A stretch of 64,000 nt of DNA from Flammula alnicola (lineage: Eukaryota > Basidiomycota > Agaricomycetes > Agaricales > Strophariaceae). Shown one piece after another: positions 26,374-36,987 of this stretch (position 1 is its first letter; every line of letters starts with the position of its first letter). The stretch covers positions 186,001 to 250,000 of the forward strand of contig JADNRV010000041.1 of NCBI GenBank assembly GCA_015499995.1. Direction: 5' to 3'. The translations under genes were made by a program, and so were the position numbers. Under the pieces are notes generated by a model. It searched no databases, had not been told where the DNA came from, and saw only the letters and a list, made by a program, of their open reading frames with translations.

Positions 26374-28050
26374 TAGTGTTGCCGTGACTCAGCTCAACTC
26401 GGCTGGGCTCAGCTAACGTGCGGCTTATTGATTTTACGGCTAGCTAAGCCGTAATAAGCTGCTAAAATTAGACGGTTCGGCTCAGCTAGTCGACTTAAGT
26501 CGACTAGCCATGCCTTAAGGTGATATATATGGAAATATATTAAAAATATCTACAATACTTATACAGCTTCGTCGGTGGTACCCTCGCCACTTAGAAGACC
26601 CGCGGAGGACGTTTCAGGTTGTGATGTGGCAGCAACGTGAATACCCGTCAATGCCGCGACCATATTGGCGACGACCTGCGAAGAAGATCAGCCTCTATAC
26701 CAACTTTTGAGTCAAGTACATACCATGGGATTACTATCAGCAATCATGTCCTGCAGCTGCTCCAAGAAGCCGTTGTCAATGACCAGCTCCGGCTTGAGAT
26801 CGTACAGCTTAGCGACGCACAGCGCCGCCATCTTGCGCACATAAGGATTCTCGTCTCGGAGACACTTTTGTAGGGGGTCACTGAGGTAACCGATGATGTT
26901 TTCGGCAAGCAGACAGCCCATCGTACGAATCGCCAAGTCCCTTGCGAGCGGGTTCGTGTCGTCTGTATCTTTGACAAAGGTGTTTACCGCTAGGATAACG
27001 AGCTCGGGTTGGGTCTTGGCGTAGTTCATTAAGTAGAGATATACGAGCTTCTGTTCGAGATCGTCCGTCTGCATGTTCTTGAGCACGTCGGGGGAGAGTC
27101 CACTGACATCTTACGGGATTCTGTTGAGTTACTAGGGCTGAAGATTGCAATATATGCACACCTTTCCCGTCATCGACGTGATGGTGCGCTTGATGGCATC
27201 CTTCCGCTTTTCACGATACTCACTATTCGGGTCGATAGCAGTGCTGGGTGCTGGGGATAGCTGGTCGAAATCCGCGTCGTCGCTGTTGAGGCTGCTGCTG
27301 TTTTCATCATCGCCGACTGCTGCCGATGACGAGACGGAGGCAGCATAAGAGACTGACGAAGCAAAGGAGAATTTTCGGGCACTGAGAATGCCAACGGAGG
27401 GGGTGGCGGAAGTGAGGACAGGGGTGGAGGTATTTCCTATTGAAGTGGTTAGGAGCGGTTTCTGTACAATAAGGTGGACTGTTGCTTACCGTGGTTCTGC
27501 CACATCTCATGGGCCTTATTCCCCCTGCAGCGCGTTTGCTGTTGTGCTGTTCGCTGGTTTTCTGACGGTGTCTTGCACAGAGCTGCATCCTTGTTGTGTA
27601 AGGCATCTGCGTAGGTCTGACCCTGCCTGCAGCGGGTGTGCTGTAGGTTTCTGGGTGCTGGAGGTTATCGTGGGCGAGCCTCGGTGGCGTGGTCAAATCA
27701 CCTCCGTGTTCCTTCTCACGTTCATCGGTGCATTATTCTTCGCAGTTGTAACAGAAGTCAACGGCTTTGACGACCATCGGAAAAGCGTTGGCCAGGTGGG
27801 GGTTATTTGGGTGGTAAGAGTGAAGACAGGGCGCAACGTTGGTTGAGATAGTTCCCGGGCTTCACGTGCAGAATTACCTGATTTGGAATGGCAACTGCAA
27901 GCGGCTTGAGCGGCTTGAGTCGACTTATAAGTCGGCTTATAAGATAGCCGCTCGGATTTAGCCGCAAGCTGTTATTTATAACTCGGCTCAGCTAGCCGTG
28001 CGGCTGAGCCGATCCGGCTAGCGAAAATGAGCCGAGTCGCGGCAACACTA
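26374..28050. mobile_element. Non-autonomous hAT element carrying host gene sequence (Pack-type)
   Basis: Inner element, 1,677 bp. The ends are TAGTGTTGCCG at both termini, and 21 of the first 23 bases match in inverted orientation. The 8-bp target duplication CTCGGTTA is perfect (26366-26373 and 28051-28058). Subterminal regions (about 150 bp each) are full of GGCTCAGCTAGC-like and AGTCGACT-like short palindromic repeats, as in many hAT elements where transposase binds. There is no transposase gene, so it must depend on one supplied in trans. The centre (26559-27505, minus) contains intron-bearing sequence derived from a beta-adaptin gene. Confidence 0.88.
26559..27505 (-). pseudogene. Captured beta-adaptin (AP-complex beta subunit) fragment inside the hAT element
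   Basis: Coding-like exons match the N-terminal trunk of AP-1/AP-2 beta-adaptin: [95 protein letters not shown], then after an intron VVANMVAALTGIHVAATSQP. That covers only about 140 residues, after which a non-adaptin tail ends in stop 26561-26559. The sequence before it (MWQNHGNTSTPVLTSATPSV) is not adaptin and may come from elsewhere. Introns are retained, so capture was from genomic DNA. Signs of decay: MTGKD where the family has MTVGKD, one Lys missing in LEQKLVY, and the splice after MTGK leaves the next exon out of frame by one base. A full functional adaptin is excluded; a chimeric transcript is possible. Confidence 0.8.
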
Positions 28051-28410
28051 CTCGGTTAATCGGCTAAGAGGTCAGATAGCAGAATTTCCTTATATGGTCA
28101 TCTCGGGTGGACAAAAAGCGAGACAATGGGCCATTGGTGAAGCCGTTTTGGGAATAATGTCGGGATTTCGAGCGGAACCGGGCCTTTTGCTCCAAAACAA
28201 GTAATTTGGCCTCCAAGATCCGCTCCCAAAGGCCGGTTATTGCCGAAATCGGCGCCGGGTGGACCATATCTGACCTCTTAGCCGATTAACCGAGGTCCTG
28301 ATGAAGCTTTATCATGATGATAAAGTCAAGACTCTCAAGACGTCAGGTGATTGAAAGTGATAAGCATAAGTTCTCGATGTTGACCCGGTCCGCTTGCTAG
28401 CCTGAAATAT

Positions 28411-28680
28411 GTACGGGCGACTGTACGCGTACGTTCTCCGAACTGCGCAGTACTCTAGCTTTGTAATTGCTAGAGCTTTAGAACGGAGCAATCAACACAG
28501 GAGCCCCAGATGAAGCTGTACGGCCGACTGTACGCGTACGTTCTCCGAACTTCGCAGTACTGTACTCTACTGATCTGAAGATGCCTGGCTGTTTATTTAT
28601 GGCACTATATACTCGAGAGGTTGTATATGTCCCAGATGAAGCTGTACGGCAGACTGTACGCGTACGTTCTCCGAACTTCG
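28411..28680. repeat. Three direct repeats containing the palindrome GTACGCGTAC
   Basis: A unit of about 45 bp (core ACTGTACGCGTACGTTCTCC, ending CGCAGTACT) occurs at 28411-28455, 28518-28560 and 28643-28685. The copies are almost identical and lie 107-125 bp apart. Intervening sequence also repeats (TCTGAAGATGC; CCCAGATGAAGCTGTACGG). The upstream half of the unit also lies at 26331-26360, left of the nested transposons. The whole is therefore a disrupted array between reductase copy B and the transporter. It could be a regulatory array or simply a tandem repeat. Confidence 0.7.
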
Positions 28681-28814
28681 CAGTACTCTACTTACATAGA
28701 TCTGAAGATGCTTAGCTAAGTTTATTTATAGCACTGTACCGATAAGCCACATTCAAATCCTCGCGAGGCAAAACCGAAGCAAAACAAAGCAGTACGAGAT
28801 AGGCACAGTGGATA

Positions 28815-30844
28815 CTAACAGGTAAATGGCTTTCCGACGATCCCACTGGCGTAAGCGTTGATAATAAGCTGTGCATATAAATACCTGAGTCAAAAAAAAT
28901 GAATGGCAAAGTGGAAGATGATAGAACGTACCTTGATAGAAACATACGTTCCAGCGACGCACATAAAGGCCCCGGCAAGGACGGTAAGGACAGACAACAC
29001 GAGCATAACCGGATGGCGCAGCATTCCTCGCATTCCTCCTCCAAGGGTCGACGCATCGTGAAGCCAGAAGAAGCCAGCAATGCCATAGGTATACCAGGAA
29101 GCAAAGAGTGCAGCTGATATACCTATGAGGTATGCGAAAATCGGGATCGCTACAACGAAGAGAAAGGCTAGACCAACAGCTGTAAAGCAGAGTATAATCC
29201 ACACTGTCCAACCAAGTACGGTGTGCGAGTAGATGTGTCGCGAGTGGCGGAACAAGCGAACGAGTACAAGCTTAGCGGCCGTATGTGCATAGAGTCCGCC
29301 GGCACTGTTGTCAATATCAGAATATAGTCCGCGAGAAATATTTGGGGGGCGCACATCAAGAAGTTGGGGATAGCAATGGCCCAAGTTGCTTTAGCCCATT
29401 TAGGAGGCAGAGACAATAGTGCGGGCGATGCAACGGTGTTTCCAATATATACATAACTGTCGGGAGGGTTCGTGAAATGGACATCCACGACAACAACCAA
29501 TTTAAACTCACAGGACGACAGCGAAGACAGCGTAAAATATGGTGGAGAAAACTTGTAAACACCATGCGGCCTTCGCGTACCATCAATTGACCTATTTCAA
29601 TGTATAAGTACAATCACTCACCTTCATTGCATCTTGGGGACGTTTCATCTCTGAAATGAGGATAAAGAACCTACACCGTAGGTGAGAATAAGTGTCAAGA
29701 TGGCCAGGAGAAAAATCAATTCCTACATAAAATGGCCTTGTCCCAAGGAGATACAGTAAGTATTGTGAGAAAAACTGGACATGAAACCCCGTACCTGCAT
29801 AGGCGAAAACCTGGTGGAGGTATTTAGGAGCCGGCGGAATCGTACACGAAGAGAACAACGTACTGGGTTAGTGATTGCGAGGAAGGCTTGATAGAAATTC
29901 GTAGATAACGTTGCGTTCAATGTACGTCCAGGAGTCGGGTTAACGCCCGCACCAATCATGGCGAGGATACCGGATAGAGTGATGAGGAGAGCGCTGATCA
30001 GCCCTAACCAGCTTAATCGATCCAGGGTCCGAGGCAGAGAAAGCAGCAAGGTAGCAGCGGAGAATATCCCGAGGAAAATAATGCCACAAAGGCCGTTATT
30101 CGAGAGACTTTGTAACGCTAATTGTCCCGATAGCAGTTCCGAGCTCTGTACACATCCATATGGGTCGGATAGACAAGCCAAGTAATTGAAAGAAATTACG
30201 CACGGTGCCACAGATTGCGAAAATAATCGTACCCAGACTGAGGACTTCTCGTACGACCGGCCCACCGATGATGTAACCTGCGTCACCCCTAATAAATACT
30301 TAGCTTTAGAGGATATTTATCTTACCAGAGAATTGAGACCGTAACTTACATGGTGTGGACATTTGGGTGATTCAGCTTGAAGTCTATCAGGAGCTTTGCA
30401 GTAAAAAGTCCAAATATCCCCAGGAAAACTATCTGTACCACTTGTTAAAATTGTCGAAAGGAGTCAAACGAGAACTTACAAGAATGACCGCCGGAACAAT
30501 GCCTATGGATAGCACGTTAACATGGTCTGCCGAGCCAGGACATTGAAAAGTTTTGTCGCCTACCCACGACAGCAAGTGCAGAAGGCAAAGAGAATAAACC
30601 ATTACTAACAATCTCGGCAATCATCAGTAAGCTCACGAACTGTGAACGAAGAAAAAATCAACATGAATCCACTAGCTTGCCAACAGCAAATATTACGAAC
30701 CTGCCAGCTAAGAGTCTTGTAATGAAAATCATGGTCTGGACTTTCTATAAAAACATCCTCGATCTCTTTTTTGTCATGTATCGGACTGACAAAGAGCTGA
30801 GAAGACTCCAACTTCTCACTGGAAGGACTCTGGGTCAATGCCAT
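28815..30844 (-). CDS. Amino-acid transporter, AAAP/Avt-like family
   Basis: Polytopic membrane protein of the Aa_trans (amino acid/auxin permease) family. Fungal members move neutral amino acids across the vacuolar or plasma membrane. ATG at 30844, about 10 exons, TAG at 28817-28815. A hydrophilic N-tail is followed by family motifs VSLLMIAEIVSNGLFSLPSA, GIVPAVIL, GDAGYIIGGPVVREVLSLGT and then many membrane spans. Examples are GIIFLGIFSAATLLLSLP, LGLISALLITLSGILAMI, WTVWIILCFTAVGLAFLFVV and VMLVLSVLTVLAGAFMCVAG. It ends ASGIVGKPFTC. About eleven spans are expected. The nearby methyltransferase is divergent. Substrate and membrane cannot be told from sequence. Confidence 0.82.
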
Positions 30845-31636
30845 TATCGAATGATGGGGCTCCAGTTCGGACAAAACCACGATAACATCTGATATGTAGC
30901 ATTTTACCTTATCTTGAACAAGATATTAATAGGTCGGCGTTGACGGCGTGGAAATACGACGGGGAAAACTGGCTTTCCTTTCCAGGTGCGCCATGCCACT
31001 GTGCTTATGGTGAGCTGATCACGATGGTATCATACCTCAATGGAATTTTCGTGGGCGTAAGTTGGGAATCAATGGGATCTTGAAGCTGTTATCTGGAGAA
31101 CGCTTTTGGACAACGAGTCGATTCTGTGGGAGAGCTTAGAGTGAGCGTTTAAAGAACTTGAAGGAAAAACACCATGTGGTAGTTCTCGAAGCATCAGGCC
31201 TCACTGGGAGATTCCCTGGTTCTGAGCTATTCTGCGTCTAATGGGAATTTAGAAACCGTGCAAGTTGATCCGGACGGTTGCATTCACTGGTTGCGAAGTT
31301 CCAATGCTCAGCGCTTGTGAGGCGCCTACCATGTAATGCTGAGCTGGTGTCGAATTGTGAAGAAATGAGAGTACTCAGCGAGTCGGACTAAGTAAGCTTG
31401 AGTGACGTCGAACGTTGTAGAACTTGAAGCTGACATACGTGTGGGTTGCGCCGGTCCGGGTACGGATACCGGAAGACGGGTCATTATCCGAGATCTCGAA
31501 TATTGACGCCACTTCCTTGGGACATTACTTTGTATGATTGCATTATGACTCAAAGAAAGTGGGGTATAAAAGGTCTGGCTGTAATCTTATCGCCTCTTTA
31601 TTTAACATCTCACTGCTTTTTGCCAGAACATCCATT
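30845..31636. promoter_or_regulatory. Divergent intergenic region, transporter / methyltransferase
   Basis: 792 bp between divergent start codons. It presumably holds both promoters. Open frames here are short and unrelated to known families; no clear TATA box or repeat was found. Confidence 0.4.
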
Positions 31637-32670
31637 ATGTCAACCGTTCATAAAGTTGCCCAGTCAGGTTTCGGAACGGGAACGAACGATCTTTACGATC
31701 GGTGAGTGGACTAACTTCGTGCGTCGCGGTGCCATCCTTATGCCTATAACCTCCAAATAGGGCTCGGCCGTCATATCAGCGGTTTACTTTAGACTTTGTC
31801 CGAGAATCTGTAAAGGCCTCAGGGCCACTCAACATCGTCGAGTTAGTTTTTCTGGACTTCCTCATCCACCTTGATCTCACGACAAAACAGAATTGGATCT
31901 GGAACAGGCATATTCACCCGCGCGCTTCTTTCTGATCCAAAATGGAACTCGCTCATAAGGCAGTTGAAAGCGGTGGAGCCAAGTGAAGGAATGAGAGAGG
32001 TTTTTTCACGAACAGTAAAGGATGATCGTATATCTCTTTCCGAGGGATATTTCGATGCCACGGGTGTAGAGGACGGTTGGGCAGATCTGGTTGTCATAGC
32101 GCAGGTAAATAATCACGTCTCTTTCCAAGTTGCGCGCTGATAAGTATGTCGACTAGGCTTTCCATTGGTGTCCGGATTACGACAAAGCCTCCGCCGAGTT
32201 CGCTCGTATTCTCAAACCCAACGGGACTGTCGCGCTTGTCTGGAACCTGGAGGACAAGTGCGTTTCTTTTTCGTATCAAATAATTGTTATCGAATCCTGA
32301 CCTCAACAGGGATGGAGCCAAATGGGTGGGTCGAGTTAGGGACCTCATAGAAATCAATGAACAAGGCACTCCCCAATTCCGACATGGGTATTGGCGACAG
32401 ACTTTCGATACACCGTCATACCAGAAATATTTCCAGCCACATGAACATCGGATATGGAGCTACAATTTGCAAGGGACTAAACAATCTGTTGTCGACAGAG
32501 CGTCTAGCAAAAGTTACATCGCCGTTTTACCTGCAGATAAGAAAGCGGAAGTCCAGAATGAGATCCGAAGAATTATTGATCAAGACCCCGACAAAGTGTG
32601 GATCGACGAATCGAAAGGCATCTTCGAGTATCCCTACAAAGCTGACGTTGTTATCGCACATAAGAAGTAG
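31637..32670 (+). CDS. Class I SAM-dependent methyltransferase (Crg1/Tmt1-like)
   Basis: Small-molecule methyltransferase with a Rossmann fold. ATG at 31637 (MSTVHKVAQSGFGTGTNDLY), TAG at 32668-32670, five or so exons. Splicing across 31834-31890 restores motif I as IVELGSGTGIFT (SAM-binding Gly-rich loop). Downstream motifs are LKAVEPSEGMREVF (acidic loop after strand beta-2), WADLVVIAQAFHW (motif II region) and FARILKPNGTVALVWNLED (motif III). The C-terminal half carries WRQTFDTPSYQKYFQP and ends KADVVIAHKK. This arrangement is like fungal Crg1/Tmt1-type enzymes acting on small lipids or acids. Substrate unknown. No biosynthetic cluster surrounds it. Confidence 0.82.
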
Positions 32671-33828
32671 TCGTTGTGGAGGTTTTATCATCATACATCT
32701 TCGCATTTTATACCAGCTAAATCCTATGACTGATTGTACGACCTAATCCAAGAGAGTGTCTGTTACAAATATTTTACTTCGACTTCAAGGTGGAAGCTCA
32801 GGCTCGTAGTCGTACTTGAAAACAGACCAGTCAGTTGAGTTTGCGGTAAATTTTTGAGTGTTCGCTGCAGCCAATCGTCTCTTCCCATGGAACTGTAAAG
32901 TGTGTTTGAAGACAAATAGTCCATAGTGCGGGCCACCCTGATTTGGTGAGTACTTTGTCTAGTCTTCACCACTCAGTACTCATCCCTAGTCTTGCAATTG
33001 CTGTTCCTTCGAAACTTCTACATGTATTTTCAGATCTTCGAGGACGTTCCTTCCTGCCAGCTTCTCGAGCTCCTCACAAAGGTCAACGAGTGAATCATTG
33101 TCTTCCTCATCAATTAGGACCTCCAGGCTTGTATAATATATTCTTCAGCGTTTTTAAGCATGGAGCGATCATCTCGGCAAACCCGTAGAAGCCGACACCA
33201 CAGTAAACTAAGGAGAAAAAGAAGATCATGTCAGGACCAATCGTTCGATGGAAACAAAGCAGGGAAGAGCGCACGACTGAGATGGATCGCTGGAAGTTGA
33301 TCAGTCGTTTTGAGAGCAGCCTTCATTGAATGATATCACCATTCGGTGGAAATCAATGACTGGCGGTCCATCCGAGCCTGTCGCGTCCCATGAGCTTGTT
33401 TATCGCATCAACGCGTTCGAAGCCAACGGTAAACTCCTGAAGTTGACAAGGTCGCAGGGGCAATATCGGCCAAGGCTCGAGTACATCACCGATATCCTGG
33501 TATAGAAACAGCTGATGTCGAGATGAAGGAGGGGATGAGATCGTAGACAGAGAAATCGCGGATACAGCTCAATTGCAAATGACTGAGCGTCAGAAGATGC
33601 ATGAGATGAAGGAGGGCACTTCAGATTGGCAAACCCTATGTCCGTCCAGACCAGTGGTTGCATTATAATGGCATTCCAATACCCGCAGAGTTTGAGGGAT
33701 TGGAGCTTGGGAAAATGTATGAGGACCTGTGGGATGTTCAGGTCAACGAGGTCGCCGAATTATGCGCGAGTTCTCGAACATAATTGGCGATCTCCGGCAC
33801 GCTGGCAAGTACACCACCGCTTCGTTTG
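32671..33828. other. Gene-poor stretch; nothing recognised
   Basis: Over 1.1 kb after the methyltransferase stop. No reading frame has domain-like features on either strand. Confidence 0.4.
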
Positions 33829-34615
33829 GGATGTCCGGCTGACATCCGGCGTCCGGACATCCCCAGATTATCCGGGTGAATATCCCTGGGACAAAAACCT
33901 GAATTTGTCACCCTGATGTCTGGCGGCAGATGTCGTTTGGATGTCAGACCTGGACATCCTGAGGATGTCTGCACAAACATCAGTAGTTCATCCTCTCCTG
34001 GTCATCCATCCATCCTGTGTTTCTGTGCTAGATATCCAGTTTGTTGTAATATACAATACTTTCTCCATCACACAGTAAAGTTTATGGTCCAATATGGACA
34101 ACAAAATATTCTATTGAAGGTATCTAATACAGTGAGGCTATGGCATACATATACTATGATTGAGAACTACGGAAAGACCAGAAGGTAAGGTAAGGGAGGG
34201 AGGGAAGAGGAGGGAAGAGGAGGGAGCAGAGCGGAGGAAAGGGAAGAGGATCTGTAGGCTTGGTAAAGGAAGTGGTAAAGGTGTGTCAGTTAGACTCAAC
34301 AACACAGAAAAGAACGGAGGTAGAAATACCTTCAAGGCCATGACCATAGGTGGCCTAGTGGTTCCTATGGCTATTGTGGGGTAGCGAGCAATGAGAGGAG
34401 CGCGGCAAGCAACATTGTGAAAGGAGGGTGATGGTTGAGAGCAAGAGGGAGCGACGGATTCGTGGCAGACTCATCGTGACTTGTCATGTCACACGCACCC
34501 GAGAACAGGGACATTTTTTACAAAAATCTCTAAGTCCAAACGAAACGTCGCTGGGCTATTTTGTGGATGTCCAGCGGATGTCTGCAGGGCAGACATCCAA
34601 AGGACATCCAAAGGC
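33829..34615. repeat. Cluster of GGATGTC / GACATCC repeats, possible transposon ends
   Basis: GGATGTC or its complement occurs many times at 33829-33975 (for example GGATGTCCGGCTGACATCCG) and again at 34563-34611 (for example GCAGACATCCAAAGGACATC). About 590 bp of unrelated sequence separates the two groups. Two clusters facing each other resemble the subterminal repeats of a non-autonomous DNA transposon. I could not fix the termini or a target duplication. Confidence 0.5.
34185..34255 (+). repeat. Purine-rich GGGAAGAGGA repeat tract
   Basis: All-purine sequence on the plus strand for about 60 bp, with repeated GGGAGG and GGGAAGAGGA units. It lies between the two GGATGTC clusters. Such tracts can form triplex or other unusual DNA structures; no gene is present. 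Confidence 0.6.
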
Positions 34616-34767
34616 ACAGGCACGGGTTGTATCCTTTGCATGCCGTACAGACATAACTAAGCGTGTCCTCCGGCTGTCGGCCCCAAAACGTCAAATGGGC
34701 ATCAACTAGTCCTCCTTTTGGCTGTTCGGCAGGCTATCAATCGGCGACTTTCAGGATTATGTCCGAT

Positions 34768-35010
34768 TTATGTCACACGCAAACGGTGGTGTAGGTCTTC
34801 CGGTATGGGAATCGTAGCTGGTGGCTTGGTTCGGTAGGGGTTGGAGTTAATCACGATGGATTTGAAGATGCGTTTTCTGCAACGAAGGAAAGCTTGACAA
34901 ATCAGAGAGCATACCTTCAATGCCTTGTGCCCATCTTCCTCGTCGTCAAGAATATCGAGAATTTCAATGACATCGAGAGGTATCGAAAGTATTGAAGGCA
35001 TAGAGGCCAT
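34768..35010 (-). pseudogene. Truncated F-box protein gene fragment
   Basis: ATG at 35010 opens MASMPSILSIPLDVIEILDI, a recognisable Agaricomycete F-box start. It continues HKALKVCSLICQAFLRCRKR and IFKSIVINSNPY. The frame then ends within about 80 residues (TAA/TGA region at 34770-34768), where intact relatives continue for several hundred residues. It reads PLDVIEI where relatives have PLDVIEEI, suggesting the loss of one codon. The stop falls near the right-hand GGATGTC-rich sequence, so the gene was probably cut by that insertion. It is not related to the F-box-like pair on either side of NUP133. Confidence 0.6.
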
Positions 35011-35109
35011 TGAGAGGCCATCGAAGATGCTGAGTGTTTGAAACAAGTTTGAAAGGTCTTCGTTAAATTTTAACCTTGAACTTCGGGCAGTAAGTATCAG
35101 AGGTCAGAT

Positions 35110-36798
35110 TGCATAGGAGTCATATTATCCTACTTTTGCACTTGCCTCGTAGGTAATAAATTAGGAATCTGTTCCCTCCCGCCTAGTATCCTTTACCACG
35201 ACTCAAAGTAATGTCGTCATTTCCATTCTTCGAGGTCAAACCACCTCTTGGCATTCAGACCTTCTTCTTCGGAGACTCGCCGCATCGTCCTTGGTTGGCT
35301 GTCCAGAGACTCAATCCGCCACCAACTACGTTCCCACCCCTCGCAAATGATGCTCAACTCCAGGTATTGGAGCGAAGGAACGCTATCCACCCATATGCGC
35401 ACAAGCTCTTCAGGTTTCATTGATATCTCGACAGGGAAAAACGACACTTGCGACATCCACGACGTTACACCCAGTTCAACGTACTTCAGGTTACTGAGGG
35501 ATGCAAGCAATGGAGCTGTTCTTACCTATCAAGCAGACCAATAGTAAGCTATTGTGGAATGAGCTGAAGTCAAATTGGACGAACAAGGTGTTTCTGATAA
35601 TATGGGATTTCGCTCAAGTTCTTTCCCATATGTATAGATAGATAGGTGAGGCGATTGGCCGACTGGGATACAGTAGATAATAAAGGGTCCAAAAGAGGCG
35701 GGCCGTCGTCGATTGAGAAGTCCAAGCTGACCCACGCCAGCCCCACCAACTCCAACTCCAGGCAGAGACTTCGGATGTCGCAGTTGTGCAGGGTATCAGA
35801 TAGTTGGGTAAACTCGCTGGCATCGGTATATGGGCTCAACCCTATGAATGAGATTCTGCGGAGCGAGTGATGCCGTGATAAGTTCAACGCAAGCTGCTTT
35901 GGCCCGCTGAAGGAACGAAGTTCTGTCCATAGAGTCTTGGGTGGGCAATCGAACTGGATGATTGGTGGCACCGACCCAGGCATCCCGTTAAACTCGCTGG
36001 TCAACCAGTTTGTGCGCGTAATATCCATAGATCGTATGTTGGGGAAAAGGCGAGCGACGTGTTCAGAGTGTACAGGAAACCCTGACATAGAGAAATAGTG
36101 AACACGTTCCCATGAAGAGGATGATAAATGTTCCGATCTAAGAATTGCTGGTAAAGTTCGTCCGAGGGAAAGAGATTCGAGGGTATAAATGGAGTTCATG
36201 AGGATAGTGTCCAAAATTTCCTCCGCTTCTTTGTCATATTTAAGGGGCCACAAGGTGTGTAGCTTGAGGTGTGCGAGCCCTGAAACAGAGCTAAACTTTC
36301 GCATGGAGGAAGCATCGGCGCCCGTCAGCTCAAGCGATAATGCTGGTGGGCGACGACAGATTATGTCGGCAATGTGAGATTCATTTTCGGTCAGAACATC
36401 TGTGCAACCCTCGAAGGCGAGATGCGTCAGATTGACTGCTCCTTCAAGGACCTCCATCAGAGCATTGGCAAATAATGCAGTTTCGGCGATATCGGAGCCC
36501 CGCACGTATCCCTTGAGATAATTTTTGGGCGGTTGGGAGTAAACAGCTGATGCGGACAGAGTAAGGCTGATGATGTGGGTGCACATACGGTATTTGAGAG
36601 AGAAGTTGCAGAACTCGAGTACCTGGTGGGGACTGCATGACAGGTTTACAGTTCTGACCAGTGCAGGCGCAGTTAACTGGAACCATTTCCGCGATGAGGA
36701 TGCCAGGGCGCGTAAAGAAGATGCATTTAAGAGAGCGAAGAGTAGTGAATATATGTCGCTGTCCAGATCGAATATATGGACCATGATCGCAGAACCAC
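35110..36798 (-). repeat. Left arm of a 1.7-kb inverted duplication around NUP133
   Basis: This segment, read on the minus strand, is nearly identical to 42815-44525 read on the plus strand. Homology begins about 10-14 bp before the F-box-like start codon (TTCTGCGATCATGG in both). It continues through the intron and stop and runs about 100 bp past the stop (GATACTAGGCGGGAGGGAAC shared). It then fades. Confidence 0.88.
35217..36784 (-). CDS. F-box-like / leucine-rich protein, copy A
   Basis: Agaricomycete F-box-like protein of unknown target. ATG at 36784 (MVHIFDLDSDIYSLLFALLN). The first 45 residues fit a degenerate F-box (LNASSLRALASSSRKWFQLT). The remainder has irregular leucine-rich segments (VNLTHLAFEGCTDV, GLAHLKLHTLWPL, TLESLSLGRTLPAI, PNIRSMDITRTNWL), as in LRR substrate receptors of SCF ubiquitin ligases. 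One intron of about 64 nt near 35540-35603 joins YYQKHL to VRTAPLLASLSNLKYVELGV. It ends RWFDLEEWK. It is divergent from NUP133 with only 203 bp between start codons. A nearly identical inverted copy lies 6 kb away. SCF function is inferred from architecture only. Confidence 0.75.
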
Positions 36799-36987
36799 AC
36801 AGTGGCACTGGAGAATGGCTTGATCTAAAGTTGTCACACTTTTGTAATGGATATGCTGAAAGACTACAAATGCCGATCTATTATAATGGTTGAGACTGCC
36901 TTCCCACGACAGGGACTGTTACAAGATCGTCCACTTTCGTACTTACTTGCCATTCTTATAATTAATTTGTAGGCTGTTCGCTCGAAG
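36785..36987. promoter_or_regulatory. Short divergent promoter, F-box-like copy A / NUP133
   Basis: 203 bp separate the two start codons, so the two genes must share a compact bidirectional promoter. Only the last 14 bp before the F-box-like start belong to the inverted duplication, so copy B does not carry this promoter. Confidence 0.5.

Larger units (their letters stand above)
26361..28299. mobile_element. hAT-type MITE (254 bp), interrupted by the inner element
   Basis: Outer element of a nest. Its inverted termini of 33 bp begin AGGACCTCGGTTAATCGG. The right end, read back from 28299, is intact; the left end is cut after 13 bp by the inner insertion and resumes at 28059. The flanking 8-bp target duplication GATGAAGC is perfect (26353-26360 and 28300-28307). 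Removing the inner element and one copy of its target duplication leaves 254 bp (26361-26373 plus 28059-28299), with no coding capacity. An 8-bp duplication is the hallmark of the hAT superfamily. It sits in a repeat unit whose uninterrupted version is seen at 28609-28641. Confidence 0.85.

Noticed and set aside
27388..27846. 152-codon plus-strand frame inside the inner hAT element, initially considered as a transposase remnant
   Set aside because: It has no hAT motifs and lies antisense to the captured adaptin exons; hydrophobic runs arise from composition.
26374..28050. Autonomous hAT element
   Set aside because: No transposase catalytic or dimerisation region in any frame; the size is too small and the interior is adaptin-derived.
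34345..34385. tRNA-like start (GGTGGCCTAGTGGTTC)
   Set aside because: The D-arm resemblance is isolated; there is no anticodon stem, no T-arm and no matching acceptor stem downstream.
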